64,000 bases of DNA from CAZIOH01 sp964540815. Lineage in GTDB: Bacteria > Myxococcota_A > Polyangia > Fen-1088. Below the pieces are notes generated by a model. It made no database searches and had not been told where the DNA came from. It saw only the letters and a program-made list of their open reading frames with translations. The position numbers were made by a program, and so were the translations under genes. This document shows positions 55,589-64,000 of the stretch, piece by piece. Location of the stretch: assembly GCA_964540815.1 (NCBI GenBank), contig CAZIOH010000006.1:1-64000 (forward strand), in the 5' to 3' direction. Within the stretch, counting starts at the first letter, position 1. Every line of letters starts with the position of its first letter.

Positions 55589-56100
55589 AAGAGCGCGAGG
55601 TGCGGGTGGACCGCCAAGAGCGCGGGGAGCGCGGGAGCGGGCGGGTGCTCGATGGCCTGGCTCATGTGCTGGCGGTCTGGTTCGGGTGCGGGCACCTGCC
55701 GGCGCCCGGGACCATGGGGACGCTGGGCGCGATCCCGCTTTACCTGTGGCTTCGCCCTCGGGGAGCCCCGGTCGTCGCCGGCGCGGCCATCGTCCTCACC
55801 GCCATCGCGCTCTGGGCGGCCGAGCGGGTGGTGCGGCGGCTGCGAACCAAGGACCCGCAGATCATCTGCATCGACGAGGTGGCGGGCGTCTTCGTCACCT
55901 GGATTGCCGCGCCGGCGACCACGGCCGGCCTCGTCGTCGGCGTCGTGCTGTTTCGCCTGTGCGATCAATTCAAGCCCTGGCCAGCCCGCGTGGCCGAGCG
56001 CCGCCTCCCCGGAGGCTACGGTGTGGTCCTCGACGACGTGTTCGCCGGCCTATGGGCGGCCGCCGCCCTGCTCCTCGCCCGCCGCCTCGCCTGGCTCTGA
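55579..56100 (+). CDS. PgpA-like phosphatidylglycerophosphatase
   Basis: About 173 aa. PgpA removes the phosphate from phosphatidylglycerophosphate. The protein shows WFGCGHLPAPGTMGTL near the N-terminus, DPQIICIDEVAGVFVTW, and FRLCDQFKPWPARVAE followed by LPGGYGVVLDDVFAGL, the three blocks of the family, with four hydrophobic segments. The GTG at 55579 gives a 10-nt overlap with the aminotransferase; later GTGs at 55600 or beyond are possible. In the cluster with a CDP-alcohol phosphatidyltransferase it might dephosphorylate the lipid product. Confidence 0.9.
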   Translation: MGIEEREVRVDRQERGERGSGRVLDGLAHVLAVWFGCGHLPAPGTMGTLGAIPLYLWLRPRGAPVVAGAAIVLTAIALWAAERVVRRLRTKDPQIICIDEVAGVFVTWIAAPATTAGLVVGVVLFRLCDQFKPWPARVAERRLPGGYGVVLDDVFAGLWAAAALLLARRLAWL

Positions 56101-56222
56101 CCGGGGGCGAACCGGTCACGGGAAGACTTTGGATTGTCGACGATGGCCGCCTTCGGATTCGGGCCTGAAGGGCGTCCTTTCAATCTCTTCGGGCGTCGAT
56201 CGCCTGGTCTGTCGCGAGCGCA

Positions 56223-59200
56223 TCAGTAGCGCCTGGTCCACATCATGTCGGCCGAGCCGGTCTTGGCGTCGCCGTATTCGCCCTGGAAGGACCAGCGCGG
56301 TGTGAGCTCGTATTCCAGGTGGACGGCGTTCCGGTTCTGCAGGAGGGCGGGGTCGGCGCCCGTGCGGCCCACGTAACCGACGTAGAGCTCCGAGGTCAGG
56401 TAGGTGCCGGCCTCGAGGCGGGCGTCGCCGACGCCGTTGCCGGTCTCGATGGTGAGCACATCGAACGGGAGCTTCTTCGACAGGGTCTTCTGGAGCTGGG
56501 CGGCCACCAGCCCGCCCACCAGCGACACCGCCCGGTCGGTCGGGGTGGTCGCGCTCGCCGTGCCGCCGCTGTCCCCGAGATCGAGGCGCCCGGTCACGAT
56601 CAGCGTGTAGAGCTGGCTCTCGGTGAGATCCGGTCGATCGGGAGCGCGCACGGTGACCTCGAGCCGATCCGGGGTCCCCTTGACGTTCACCACCACCGTG
56701 ATGTTCTCGAGCTCGGTCACGTGGTGGGCCTCCACCTCGAGCTCGGGGCGATCGGTCGGTCCCGTGAACCGCACCTCGGAGCCCGCCTTCAGGTCGAACC
56801 GCCGCCCCACCACGTCCACCCGGCCGCGCTTGATGACGACTTGCCCGAAGGCCCGCGCGGTGTCGGCGACCTCGACCCGGAACCCTGGCGCGAGCCCGAG
56901 CTCGAGGTTGGCGTCCTTCCCGCTCACCCACAGGTTGCGCGGGGCATCCACCAGCACCACCACGCCCGGGCCCTCCGCCGGTGGCCGCGCGCCGTCGGGC
57001 CTCTCGGCGGCGGTCCCCTGGTGCCGCGCGTCGCCTGCCCGCGCGCCGGCCGTCGGCTCGGGGGAGGTGCCGAGCGCCGCCAGCCGGCGGGCCACGGCCT
57101 CGAGGCGACGCGCCTGCGCGGCGTTGAGGGGCGCGCCGGTCTCGTCCACCCGGATCACGTCGGCCGCCGGCGCGAGCGGCTGCAGGTGCTTCCGCTTCGC
57201 ATCGGAGAGGGCCACGCGGGCCGACTGGACGGTGGACGTCGCCCGCACGCGCCCGACCGCGACCTCGGCCTTGGCGCTCGCTTGCAGCGTCACGCTGGCG
57301 AGGGCCTGCCCCTCGACGTAGGCGGGGAAGCGCTGGAGATCGAGGACGGTGTCGATGGCGTAGCCGCCCTTGGCCTGGTGGGTCCCGCTGGCCGTCACCC
57401 GGGCGTGCCCGTCGCCGCTGTCGGCCCGCAGCTCGTCGAGCACGATCCGCTCGGGGGCGCCGTGCACCAGCAGGTGGATGTTCTTGTACGCCCCGAGGCC
57501 GGTGATGGTGAGCGCGCCCTCCTTCCATTCGAGGCTGCCCACGGGGCGCGGATCCCCGAGGGTGCCGGTGACGGTCGCCGCCGCGAAGAGCTGCCCCGAG
57601 ACCGTGCGCAGACCCGGGGTCGCTCCCGAGAGCCCCGAGAGGTCGAGGCCCTTGGCCTCGAGGCGGGCCGACACCGGGATGCGCCGCGGATCGAACCGCG
57701 AGGCCCCCGCTCCGCCGGCAGCGCCGTCGCCCGCGTCGTCGTGCCCACGCACGATGGCCACGAGATCGGCCTTCGCGGTGGCCGACAGGTGCAGCTGTCC
57801 CGCACGCGCCGAGCTCACCTGCACGTCGGCGCTCGCCTGGCGATCCGCGTAGGTCACGAGCAACTGGGCCGAGCCGATCGGCGTGTCGTCGAGGCGCAGG
57901 TTCGTGACGCCGCCGGTGAGTCGCAGCCGCGGCGCACGCAGACTTCCGGTCACCGCGGCCGCCGCCGCGAGCCTCCCCGACAGGAGCCGCGCCGGGTTGC
58001 GGTCGGTCTCGGGTTGCAGCCCGGCGCGCCGGAGCTCGAACGGCCCGAGGGCAACCTGCAGCTCGATCGGGGCGTCCGTCACGGCCGTGGCGATCCCACC
58101 TGGTGCCAGTTGGCCGCCGGTCGCGGCCCGCCCGAGCAGGCTGCCGAGCGGTGCCCCGAGACGCCCGTCGAGCGTGGCGAGCGTGCTCGTTCGCGCACCG
58201 GCTTGCCTGGAGACGCGCGCCCGCGCCCGCATATCGCGCTCGCCAAGGGTGATGTCGAGCGTGGCATCGGTGGGCGGGAAGGCGGGCGTACCCACGCGTG
58301 CCCCCGCCAGGCGCAGGGCGATCCCCCCGCGCACCGCCCGCGGCGGACCATCGAGGGTCACCCGGAGATCGGCTCGGCCGGCCAGCGTGCGGGGGGGGTG
58401 CAGGAGCTTGCCGAGCGCCTCGAGCCCGAGCGCCTCGACCGTGGCCTCGAGGTGAACGGGCGCCGACAAGGCCTCCTGCGTGCTCGGGGGTCGGTGCAGG
58501 AGGCGGGCGAGGGTGAAGGCGGTCCCGATGGCGAGGTGCACGCGTCCGCTCGTGGGCGCGCCGGATCGTGCGGCGCCGCCCGGCAAGCTCGGCAATGTCG
58601 GCAGATCGAGGCGCAGGCCGAGCGGTCGGCCGGCCCCCGCGTCGAGCTCGGCGTGCACGGTGCCGACGGTCACCCCGCGGAGCGCGAGGTGAAGAACGTC
58701 CGCACGGAGCTCGACGCTCCCGCCGCCCGCGCCCGCGCGCGACACCGATGGCGTTCCGCCATCCCGGCGCTCGGGCCGGTCGTGCAGCACCAGCTTGACG
58801 TCGAGCCGTCCCGCGAGCCCGAGTCGAGGAGGCAAGAAGACCTGCGGCAGGCCACCGAGATCCAGCGCGGTGAGGGTGGCCTCGGCATCGAGCCCTCCGA
58901 TCGTCCGGTGCAGATCCAGCGACACCCGCTGGCCATCGGCGCTGCCGAGCGCCAGGTGCTCCACGCGGAGTGTCTCCCCGGCCACCGTCACCCGGGCCTG
59001 GCGCTCGAGCCTCCAGCTCCTCCCAGGCCACGACAGGACGAGCGCGTCGATCAACGCCGTGGTGGCGGCCGCTCTGGCCCTCGACCTCGTGGTGGTGCCC
59101 TTGCTCGCGCTGGCCCAGCGCCCGGACAGCGCCAGGCGGAAGGGTGTCTCCCCCCCCATGGACAGGTCGGCCGTGAGCCGCGGCCCCGCGTCGAAGCGCA

Positions 59201-60743
59201 CCCGCGCCCGCACGTCGCGCAGGTGGCGTGCGCCGAGCCGCAGGTCCGGCACGGCGAGATCGACGTTGGCCCGCGCGGGCGCCCGCAGGTCGGGGATGAA
59301 GGCGTCGAGGGAGACGCGGCTGGCCTCGTCTTCCTGCCAGCGCAGCCCATGCAGGAGCCCGGTCAGCTTCAATGTCGGCACGCTCGGTGACCCGCCGAGG
59401 GCCAGCTCGACGCGACCCGACCCCGCGGCGCGGGGCGCCCTGGGGCTTCTCGCCGGTCCGCGGAGATGTCCGGTCACCTCGCCGAGATCCCGCAGATCGA
59501 CGACGGCCCGGAGGCCCAGGCGCTCGGCCGAGGCCTTGCCCTCGGCGTGCAATGTCCCCCCTGGCAAGGTGACATCGAGGCTCGACAGCTCGAGCTCTGC
59601 AGCCCCGACCCCGACCCCGTCGCGCGGCCGTCGCGCCAGATCCACCGAGCCCGTGATCCGCGCGTCGGCTCCGCCAGCCGTCAGCGCCAGACGGGTCGAA
59701 CCGCGCTCCATGGCGGCATCCCAGATCGCGGAGCCGGACAGGGTGAGCGACGGGGGAAGGTCCGCCGGCAAGGTGCGGGTCGCCGGAACCAAAGCCCGCA
59801 GGAGGTCCGGCGTCAGGGACACGCGCGTGAGATCGAGCTCGGCGTGCGCGATGGGATCGGCGGCGGCGCCCGGCTGGACGCGCGCGGTGAGCGCGAGCGC
59901 GATGGCGCTGTCCCCGAGCGCGAACACCAGCCGCGCCTCTCCGTCGAGGCCCGGCATCGCGCTCGTGCTCGGGCTCCGGTTCGGGCTCGGCTGGTCGGCA
60001 ACCGCCGCGCGCGTCATCCCCGACAGGTCGAGCTGCAGGGTCGCGGGTTCCCGCACCGGCGAGACCACTTCGGCGCGACCCTCGATGTGCAGGGCGAAGG
60101 GCCTGCCCGCCCGGCTGTCGCCGCGCCCGCTGGCGAGGAGCGCGAGCCCGTCCGCCCGGATCTCCTCTCCTCCGGGCCCGGCCGCCTGGTCCCGCCAGCC
60201 GAGGCTGCCGTTCCGGATCCGAAGCGCGTCGAGCGCGAAGCCCGCGCCTCCGTCCCAGGGCTGTCTCGCCCCGTCGCCGGCCGCCGCCGCCGGGGCGTCG
60301 GGCCTGGCGCGTTCGGGGTGACGCGGGGCGATCGCGCGGGCCAGGTTGGAGCCCCCGTGCGCGTCGGACAGCAGGTACACGACCGGCGTGTCGAGGTCGA
60401 GGAGTGGCACCTCGACCCGCCGCCGTCGCACGAGCGGCCACCAGCGGATCTCCACCTCGAGCCGACGCACGCTCGCCACCATCCTGCCCTCCGGATCGCG
60501 GAGAACGAGCCCCTCGAGCACCAGGCGATCCCCGCCGAAGCGCAGGCGTTCGCAGTCCATCCGACCCGCGATGGCCTGGTTCAACCGCGGCAGCACCAGC
60601 CGCCGCAGGCGCTCGCCGCCCCACGGGGTGCGCGCGACGCCGACCGCGCCGCCGACCACCAGCGCAACCAGCACCACGCCCCCGGCCACCAGCGCCAGCA
60701 CGACCCCGACCGCCACCTTCAGGGCGACGAGCGCGCGGCGCAT
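56223..60743 (-). CDS. tamB: TamB-like translocation/assembly protein
   Basis: 1506 aa. An N-terminal membrane anchor (ALKVAVGVVLALVAGGVVLVALVVGG) is followed by very long beta-rich sequence typical of TamB/AsmA-like proteins, which span the periplasm as a hydrophobic groove. The C-terminal 350 residues match the TamB domain: LWVSGKDANLELGLAPGFRV, RGRVDVVGRRFDLKAGSEVRF, VTVRAPDRPDLTESQLYTLIVTGR and LGLAPG-type turns, ending GEYGDAKTGSADMMWTRRY. With TamA it works in outer-membrane protein or lipid transport. The ATG overlaps the tamA stop by 1 nt. Several Pro/Ser insertions are present. Confidence 0.92.
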   Translation of the reverse strand: MRRALVALKVAVGVVLALVAGGVVLVALVVGGAVGVARTPWGGERLRRLVLPRLNQAIAGRMDCERLRFGGDRLVLEGLVLRDPEGRMVASVRRLEVEIRWWPLVRRRRVEVPLLDLDTPVVYLLSDAHGGSNLARAIAPRHPERARPDAPAAAAGDGARQPWDGGAGFALDALRIRNGSLGWRDQAAGPGGEEIRADGLALLASGRGDSRAGRPFALHIEGRAEVVSPVREPATLQLDLSGMTRAAVADQPSPNRSPSTSAMPGLDGEARLVFALGDSAIALALTARVQPGAAADPIAHAELDLTRVSLTPDLLRALVPATRTLPADLPPSLTLSGSAIWDAAMERGSTRLALTAGGADARITGSVDLARRPRDGVGVGAAELELSSLDVTLPGGTLHAEGKASAERLGLRAVVDLRDLGEVTGHLRGPARSPRAPRAAGSGRVELALGGSPSVPTLKLTGLLHGLRWQEDEASRVSLDAFIPDLRAPARANVDLAVPDLRLGARHLRDVRARVRFDAGPRLTADLSMGGETPFRLALSGRWASASKGTTTRSRARAAATTALIDALVLSWPGRSWRLERQARVTVAGETLRVEHLALGSADGQRVSLDLHRTIGGLDAEATLTALDLGGLPQVFLPPRLGLAGRLDVKLVLHDRPERRDGGTPSVSRAGAGGGSVELRADVLHLALRGVTVGTVHAELDAGAGRPLGLRLDLPTLPSLPGGAARSGAPTSGRVHLAIGTAFTLARLLHRPPSTQEALSAPVHLEATVEALGLEALGKLLHPPRTLAGRADLRVTLDGPPRAVRGGIALRLAGARVGTPAFPPTDATLDITLGERDMRARARVSRQAGARTSTLATLDGRLGAPLGSLLGRAATGGQLAPGGIATAVTDAPIELQVALGPFELRRAGLQPETDRNPARLLSGRLAAAAAVTGSLRAPRLRLTGGVTNLRLDDTPIGSAQLLVTYADRQASADVQVSSARAGQLHLSATAKADLVAIVRGHDDAGDGAAGGAGASRFDPRRIPVSARLEAKGLDLSGLSGATPGLRTVSGQLFAAATVTGTLGDPRPVGSLEWKEGALTITGLGAYKNIHLLVHGAPERIVLDELRADSGDGHARVTASGTHQAKGGYAIDTVLDLQRFPAYVEGQALASVTLQASAKAEVAVGRVRATSTVQSARVALSDAKRKHLQPLAPAADVIRVDETGAPLNAAQARRLEAVARRLAALGTSPEPTAGARAGDARHQGTAAERPDGARPPAEGPGVVVLVDAPRNLWVSGKDANLELGLAPGFRVEVADTARAFGQVVIKRGRVDVVGRRFDLKAGSEVRFTGPTDRPELEVEAHHVTELENITVVVNVKGTPDRLEVTVRAPDRPDLTESQLYTLIVTGRLDLGDSGGTASATTPTDRAVSLVGGLVAAQLQKTLSKKLPFDVLTIETGNGVGDARLEAGTYLTSELYVGYVGRTGADPALLQNRNAVHLEYELTPRWSFQGEYGDAKTGSADMMWTRRY

Positions 60744-62911
60744 CAGAACGCCTCGCCGATCGCGATGTGCAGGACGCACAGGTTGTCGTTGACGAAGGTC
60801 CCGCGGTGCGTGCCCCCGAGACCGAAGCAGCTGTCGTCGACCGTGTAGGGCATCTGCGCGATGCCGCCGCCGATCGGGTTGACCGCGTAGAGGGGTGGGG
60901 GACGTCCGACCTGCAGGCGCCGGGCGAAGTCCACGCGGATCGGGCCGACCGGCGTGCGGTAGCGCAGCCCGATGCCCACCGCCCAGAGCAACGACGAGAG
61001 ATCGTCGGGGCCGATGCGTCCCTGCGTGACCTGCCCGAAGTCGCTGAACACGGCGAGGACCAGCGCGCTCGACAGCTGAAGGCGCGCCTCGAAGCTCCCG
61101 TCGATGAGGCCGTCTCCCCCGATCGGCAGGGTGAGGAGCGCCGGGCCGCCCGGTGTGAGTTGAGTGGACGGTGCCGGCGCGAGCAGCAGCGGGGACAGCC
61201 GTCGGTCGCTGAACCCGCGCATCGAGATCCCGCCCCCGGCGAAGAAGCGGGTGACCACCGCGCTTTGCCCGCCACCGCCGGGCAGGAGCTCGCCCACCCG
61301 CAGCCGCGCCGCGAAGGTCAGACGATCGTGCTCGCCGAGGCTGACATAGCCGCGCAGATCCGGCAGCACCCGGACGTAGGTGAAGTCGCCGAGCAGGGGG
61401 CCTCCGCCCTCTTGCAGCGACAGGCTGGCATAGAATCCATTCCGCGCCTCGAGCGGAGAGTCGCGTCGATCCCAGGTCACCATCTGTTCGAGGTAAGACA
61501 GCACGATCAGGCAACTGCTCGTGGTGTCGGCGCAGCCGAGGGTGAGCGGCGCGGCGCTGGCGGAGGCGATCGCCGGCCCGTTGAGCCAGTAGGCCTGCAG
61601 GTTGTAGGTGGGGTACACGGACAGAGACGCCCGCGGTTGCCAGACCACCCCCGTCGCAAAGCGTCCCCCGAGCGCGTCGTACGCCTGCTCGAGCGTGCGT
61701 TCGAGCTCGATCGAGCTGCGCAGGCGCAAGGCGGGATGTTCGAGGAGGCGCGGTTGCTCGAGCTCGAGCCGGAGCCGTGCGATGGGTCCACTGCGCGGGC
61801 CCGCCGCCACGTCGTTGCTCAGGACCGCATATGTGCTCGGGATGAAGGCCCAGCCCGCCTCGGCGTGGGCCGTCAGCTTGCGCATGCCGCCGTGGAAGTT
61901 GCGGTCCGACCACTCGAGGACGAGGCGCGCCTCGTTGCGAATCTGGTCGATGCGGACCCCGCCGCCCGCGCGCAGGGTGTGAAACGGCGCCTCCCGGGCC
62001 TCGACGACGATCGGCATGCGCGCCCGCGCGCGATCGGGCGTCCCGGTGCTGACCTTGGCCACCGCGAACAGGCCCATGCCGAACACCCGCCTCTGCGCCT
62101 CGGCCAGGGCCTCGTCGGAGAACAGGCTGCCCTCGGGCGCGGCGAGGCGCACCTGCTCCCAGACCCAGACGGGCGCGAGCGCCGCGCGGGGCCCGAGCCG
62201 AACCTCGATGTCGCCGAAGCGATAGCGCGGCCCGAGCTGCACGACCAGCAGCAACGCGGCCGTGTGCGCCTTCACGTCCACCAGCGCGCGCCCGTCCACC
62301 GCGGCATCCGCGAAGCCGAGCCCGCGCAGCCGCGCCCGGAGCGCGGTCTTGGCGGCCTCCCATCGATCCTCGACGAAGACGTCGCCGGGGGCGAGCCGGA
62401 GGTGGCGCTCGACGTCGGCGCGCTCTGCTGGAGTCAACCCGGTCGCGGTCGCCGTCACACCTGCGGCCGCCACCTCGGCGCCGGCGCCCGCGCCACCCGG
62501 TGGGTCGAGTCCCTCGATCCGCACCGTCCCCACGCGCGTCGGGCCTCCCTCGCTCACCACCGCGGTGAGGGCGACCCCGCGGTCTCCGAGGGGCTTCACC
62601 GAGCTCGAGACGATCTCCGCATCGTAGTAGCCCCGGCTCTCGTAATAGCGCTCGATGCGGGCCAGATCGCTCTCCCAGGTGATGGGATCGAAGTCCCGCC
62701 GGGTCGCAAAGGGCCACCACCCGGTGGGCACGGTCGCGATGCGTGCCTGGATGTCGCCCTTCGACACGTGGTGCACGCCCTCGAGCTTCAGGCTCTCGAT
62801 TCGCGGGCCGGTGGGCTTCTCAGCGCCGTGCCCACACCCGAGCGACACAGCGAGGAGCAGCATCCCCACCGCGAGGCAGAGCCGACGCTGCACGGCAGAC
62901 GACGGTGACAC
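60743..62911 (-). CDS. tamA: TamA-like Omp85-family outer membrane protein
   Basis: 722 aa. A signal region ends at AVSLGCGHG, where a Cys could be lipidated, although the -3/-2 residues are not ideal for a lipobox. About three POTRA domains span about 37-310 (IESLKLEGVHHVSKGDIQAR, GYYDAEIVSSSVKPLGDRGV). The C-terminal barrel begins near 320 and carries the Omp85 features RFFAGGGISMRGFSDRRLSPL (lid-loop RGF) and VGIGLRYRTPVGPIRVDFARRL. The chain ends CVLHIAIGEAF, a C-terminal Phe as usual. The start is GTG 62911. Directly followed by tamB. Confidence 0.93.
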   Translation of the reverse strand: MSPSSAVQRRLCLAVGMLLLAVSLGCGHGAEKPTGPRIESLKLEGVHHVSKGDIQARIATVPTGWWPFATRRDFDPITWESDLARIERYYESRGYYDAEIVSSSVKPLGDRGVALTAVVSEGGPTRVGTVRIEGLDPPGGAGAGAEVAAAGVTATATGLTPAERADVERHLRLAPGDVFVEDRWEAAKTALRARLRGLGFADAAVDGRALVDVKAHTAALLLVVQLGPRYRFGDIEVRLGPRAALAPVWVWEQVRLAAPEGSLFSDEALAEAQRRVFGMGLFAVAKVSTGTPDRARARMPIVVEAREAPFHTLRAGGGVRIDQIRNEARLVLEWSDRNFHGGMRKLTAHAEAGWAFIPSTYAVLSNDVAAGPRSGPIARLRLELEQPRLLEHPALRLRSSIELERTLEQAYDALGGRFATGVVWQPRASLSVYPTYNLQAYWLNGPAIASASAAPLTLGCADTTSSCLIVLSYLEQMVTWDRRDSPLEARNGFYASLSLQEGGGPLLGDFTYVRVLPDLRGYVSLGEHDRLTFAARLRVGELLPGGGGQSAVVTRFFAGGGISMRGFSDRRLSPLLLAPAPSTQLTPGGPALLTLPIGGDGLIDGSFEARLQLSSALVLAVFSDFGQVTQGRIGPDDLSSLLWAVGIGLRYRTPVGPIRVDFARRLQVGRPPPLYAVNPIGGGIAQMPYTVDDSCFGLGGTHRGTFVNDNLCVLHIAIGEAF

Positions 62912-62920
62912 GGGGCTGGC

Positions 62921-63457
62921 TCACGCCAGCCTCCGCTTCACGGAGTCCACGTCCTCGCCGATGGTCCTGCGCGTCCGCGCGAAGGGCTCGCGGACGCGCT
63001 TGCGCCAGGCCAGGCGTCCGCCGATCGCTGTGGTCAGGCCGACAGCGGCGGCCATCACCAGCCCTGCCGCCCATCCCGGCATCACCTGGCCGAGCGCCAG
63101 GACCGCGCTCATGAACACGAGGTTCAACGTCACGAGGCCACCGACGCCCGCCACACCCAGCCCGCCCAGCATCCGCGCCTCGTCGCGCAGGTTGGCCCCG
63201 AGCTCCGCCTTGGCGAGCTCGATCTGCTTCTGGGCGAGCTGGCTCACCTCCTCGCTGATCTGCTTGATGAGCTCGCCGGTCGACAGATCCCGCGGTCGCA
63301 TCCCCGGCGGGGGGGAGATCCCGGATGCCGCCCGCCCGAATCCGAGCCCGGGCACTCCATTCGAGGTCATCGCTCCGCCTGGCGTCGGCCGTGCCGACCC
63401 CATGGGCGCCATCGTCTTCTTTGGATCACTGCGCTGCTCCACGATCGTTTCCTCCAC
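62921..63457 (-). CDS. Holin-X/YqjE-like phage-holin-superfamily membrane protein
   Basis: 178 aa. After a disordered N-terminus (1-55) comes an amphipathic helix (STGELIKQISEEVSQLAQKQIELAKAEL), then two membrane segments at about 97-125 and 128-150 and a basic C-terminus. This is the arrangement of the putative actinobacterial holin-X (PF07332) family, which despite the name is mostly chromosomal and linked to envelope stress. It lies 9 nt before tamA and is probably the first gene of that operon. Not a sign of a prophage, as no phage gene is nearby. Confidence 0.85.
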   Translation of the reverse strand: MEETIVEQRSDPKKTMAPMGSARPTPGGAMTSNGVPGLGFGRAASGISPPPGMRPRDLSTGELIKQISEEVSQLAQKQIELAKAELGANLRDEARMLGGLGVAGVGGLVTLNLVFMSAVLALGQVMPGWAAGLVMAAAVGLTTAIGGRLAWRKRVREPFARTRRTIGEDVDSVKRRLA

Positions 63458-63754
63458 GGCTCGGGGGGGGTTGGGCTCTCTAGCGTCGGGAGGCGATTCA
63501 AGAAACGTTCCACCGACGCCACTCCCCTTGCCGCTCGGTAGGGTTCAGCCACGCGAGGCGGATCGCGGTCAACACCGGCGCCGGTGGTTTCGGGGGCGTC
63601 CCCTGCGTTTCGAATCGGGAACATCCGGCCAGGTGGTGCGGTTCGGAGAAGATGGGGCCCCTCCTCTCAGGGCGAGGGGGCGAGGGGGCGAGGGGCGCCA
63701 CTTCACCGCCAGGCCCCCGGAGGAGGAGCGAGGTGGCTGGGCTCTCGTCGACGC
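63458..63754. other. Spacer without a gene
   Basis: 297 nt upstream of the holin-X-like gene. It contains a purine-rich gcgagggggcgagggg run (63680-63695). No promoter, RNA gene or coding region is recognisable. Confidence 0.4.
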
Positions 63755-64000
63755 TCAGGCCCTGGGCGGATGGGCCGCGGGGGCCGGGAGGTTGCGCCGG
63801 GCGGTCACCTGCTCGAAGCTCGCACGCAAACCGGGGACGTTGGCGGCGAGCAGCCCGAACTCGCGCTTCGGAATGCTGAGCACCGTCATGGCCTCGACGC
63901 AGCGAACGGAGGCGTTGCGGGGCGCGCTGTCGAGCAGCGCCATCTCGCCGAAGCATTCCCCCGGTCCGAGGCGTGCCAGCACCCGCTCGCCGCCGCCGCC
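63755..64000 (-). CDS. Cyclic-nucleotide-binding domain protein, 5'-truncated by window edge
   Basis: Only the C-terminal 81 residues are visible. They contain the phosphate-binding cassette of cAMP/cGMP receptors, LGPGECFGEMALLDSAPRNASVRC, with Glu and Arg of the FGE...R pair, then VEAMTVLSIPKREFGLLAANVP and a Pro/Ala-rich tail. There is no HTH after the domain, so this is not a Crp-type activator; it may be a stand-alone or multi-domain sensor. The start is outside the window. It could belong to the tam operon's upstream end but is separated from it by 297 nt. Confidence 0.9.
   Translation of the reverse strand, partial: GGGGERVLARLGPGECFGEMALLDSAPRNASVRCVEAMTVLSIPKREFGLLAANVPGLRASFEQVTARRNLPAPAAHPPRA

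Noticed and set aside
56319..59390. Plus-strand open frame of over 1000 codons opposite tamB
   Set aside because: High-GC antisense shadow; His/Arg/Pro/Gly composition without any motif.
61275..62720. Possible N-terminal extension of tamB into tamA in another frame
   Set aside because: The stretch is Arg/Ala/Gly-rich shadow of tamA; the ATG at 60743 gives the expected TamB membrane anchor.
62921..63457. Phage holin, hence a prophage remnant
   Set aside because: The family is widespread in chromosomes and no other phage gene lies nearby.
63498..63956. 152-codon minus-strand frame over the spacer and the cNMP-binding gene
   Set aside because: Out of frame with the cyclic-nucleotide-binding domain, and its Arg/Pro-rich sequence has no recognisable motif.

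Overview
The window is a high-GC, gene-dense chromosome segment from what looks like a myxobacterium or a close Myxococcota relative. This is inferred from gene content and style, not from a marker gene. The signs are a dual-domain eukaryote-like Ser/Thr kinase with an HRDISPAN catalytic loop, many secreted proteins and lipoproteins of unknown function, Cys-rich 'DxDC' secreted repeats, Ala/Pro/Gly-rich insertions in housekeeping enzymes, frequent GTG/TTG starts and 4-nt ATGA/GTGA stop-start overlaps. Two runs of exactly 100 N sit inside tandem repeats and are assembly gaps. I found no tRNA, rRNA, CRISPR array, insertion sequence or prophage.

Layout. 0-2.5 kb: the end of pyrC, then carA and a conserved unknown. 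2.7-5.6 kb: a tandem Ser/Thr kinase flanked by inverted copies of a fold-back repeat. 5.8-9.9 kb: coaBC, an unknown gene, a family 4 uracil-DNA glycosylase and a small lipoprotein. 10.2-16.0 kb (minus): a five-gene operon, every junction a 4-nt overlap: P5C-type aldehyde dehydrogenase, two class III aminotransferases and both subunits of a 3-oxoacid-type CoA transferase. A divergent HU-like gene follows. 16.4-20.8 kb: envelope proteins, one with a 24-bp VNTR. 20.9-22.9 kb: acetyl-CoA synthetase. 23.2-27.2 kb: a coupled operon of a small unknown protein, a double-domain KaiC-like ATPase and a PAS-PAS-GAF histidine kinase. 27.5-35.0 kb: a hydrolase-like exported protein, an APC permease, a Cys-rich protein, an ETF:menaquinone-oxidoreductase-like Fe-S protein, a Trm112-like peptide and a PilZ protein.

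35.0-39.7 kb: purN, purM, an RpiB-like protein lacking key residues, accD and folC. 39.75-42.4 kb: feoAB behind a clear Fur-like palindrome. 42.4-45.6 kb: an AMIN-like exported protein and a large lipoprotein. 45.8-50.95 kb (minus): a three-gene exported operon whose middle gene encodes about 55 copies of an aromatic 'xPLFW' repeat; this is my best candidate for something undescribed. 51.4-56.1 kb: dehydrogenase, CDP-alcohol phosphatidyltransferase, GtrA, class III aminotransferase and PgpA, which together read like a lipid headgroup pathway. 56.2-64.0 kb (minus): tamB, tamA, a holin-X-like membrane protein and the end of a cyclic-nucleotide-binding protein.

Together the genes cover pyrimidine, purine, CoA, folate and fatty-acid precursor synthesis, amine or amino-acid catabolism, iron uptake, outer-membrane assembly and several signalling systems. 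All functions are assigned by reading motifs by eye; no database search was run.
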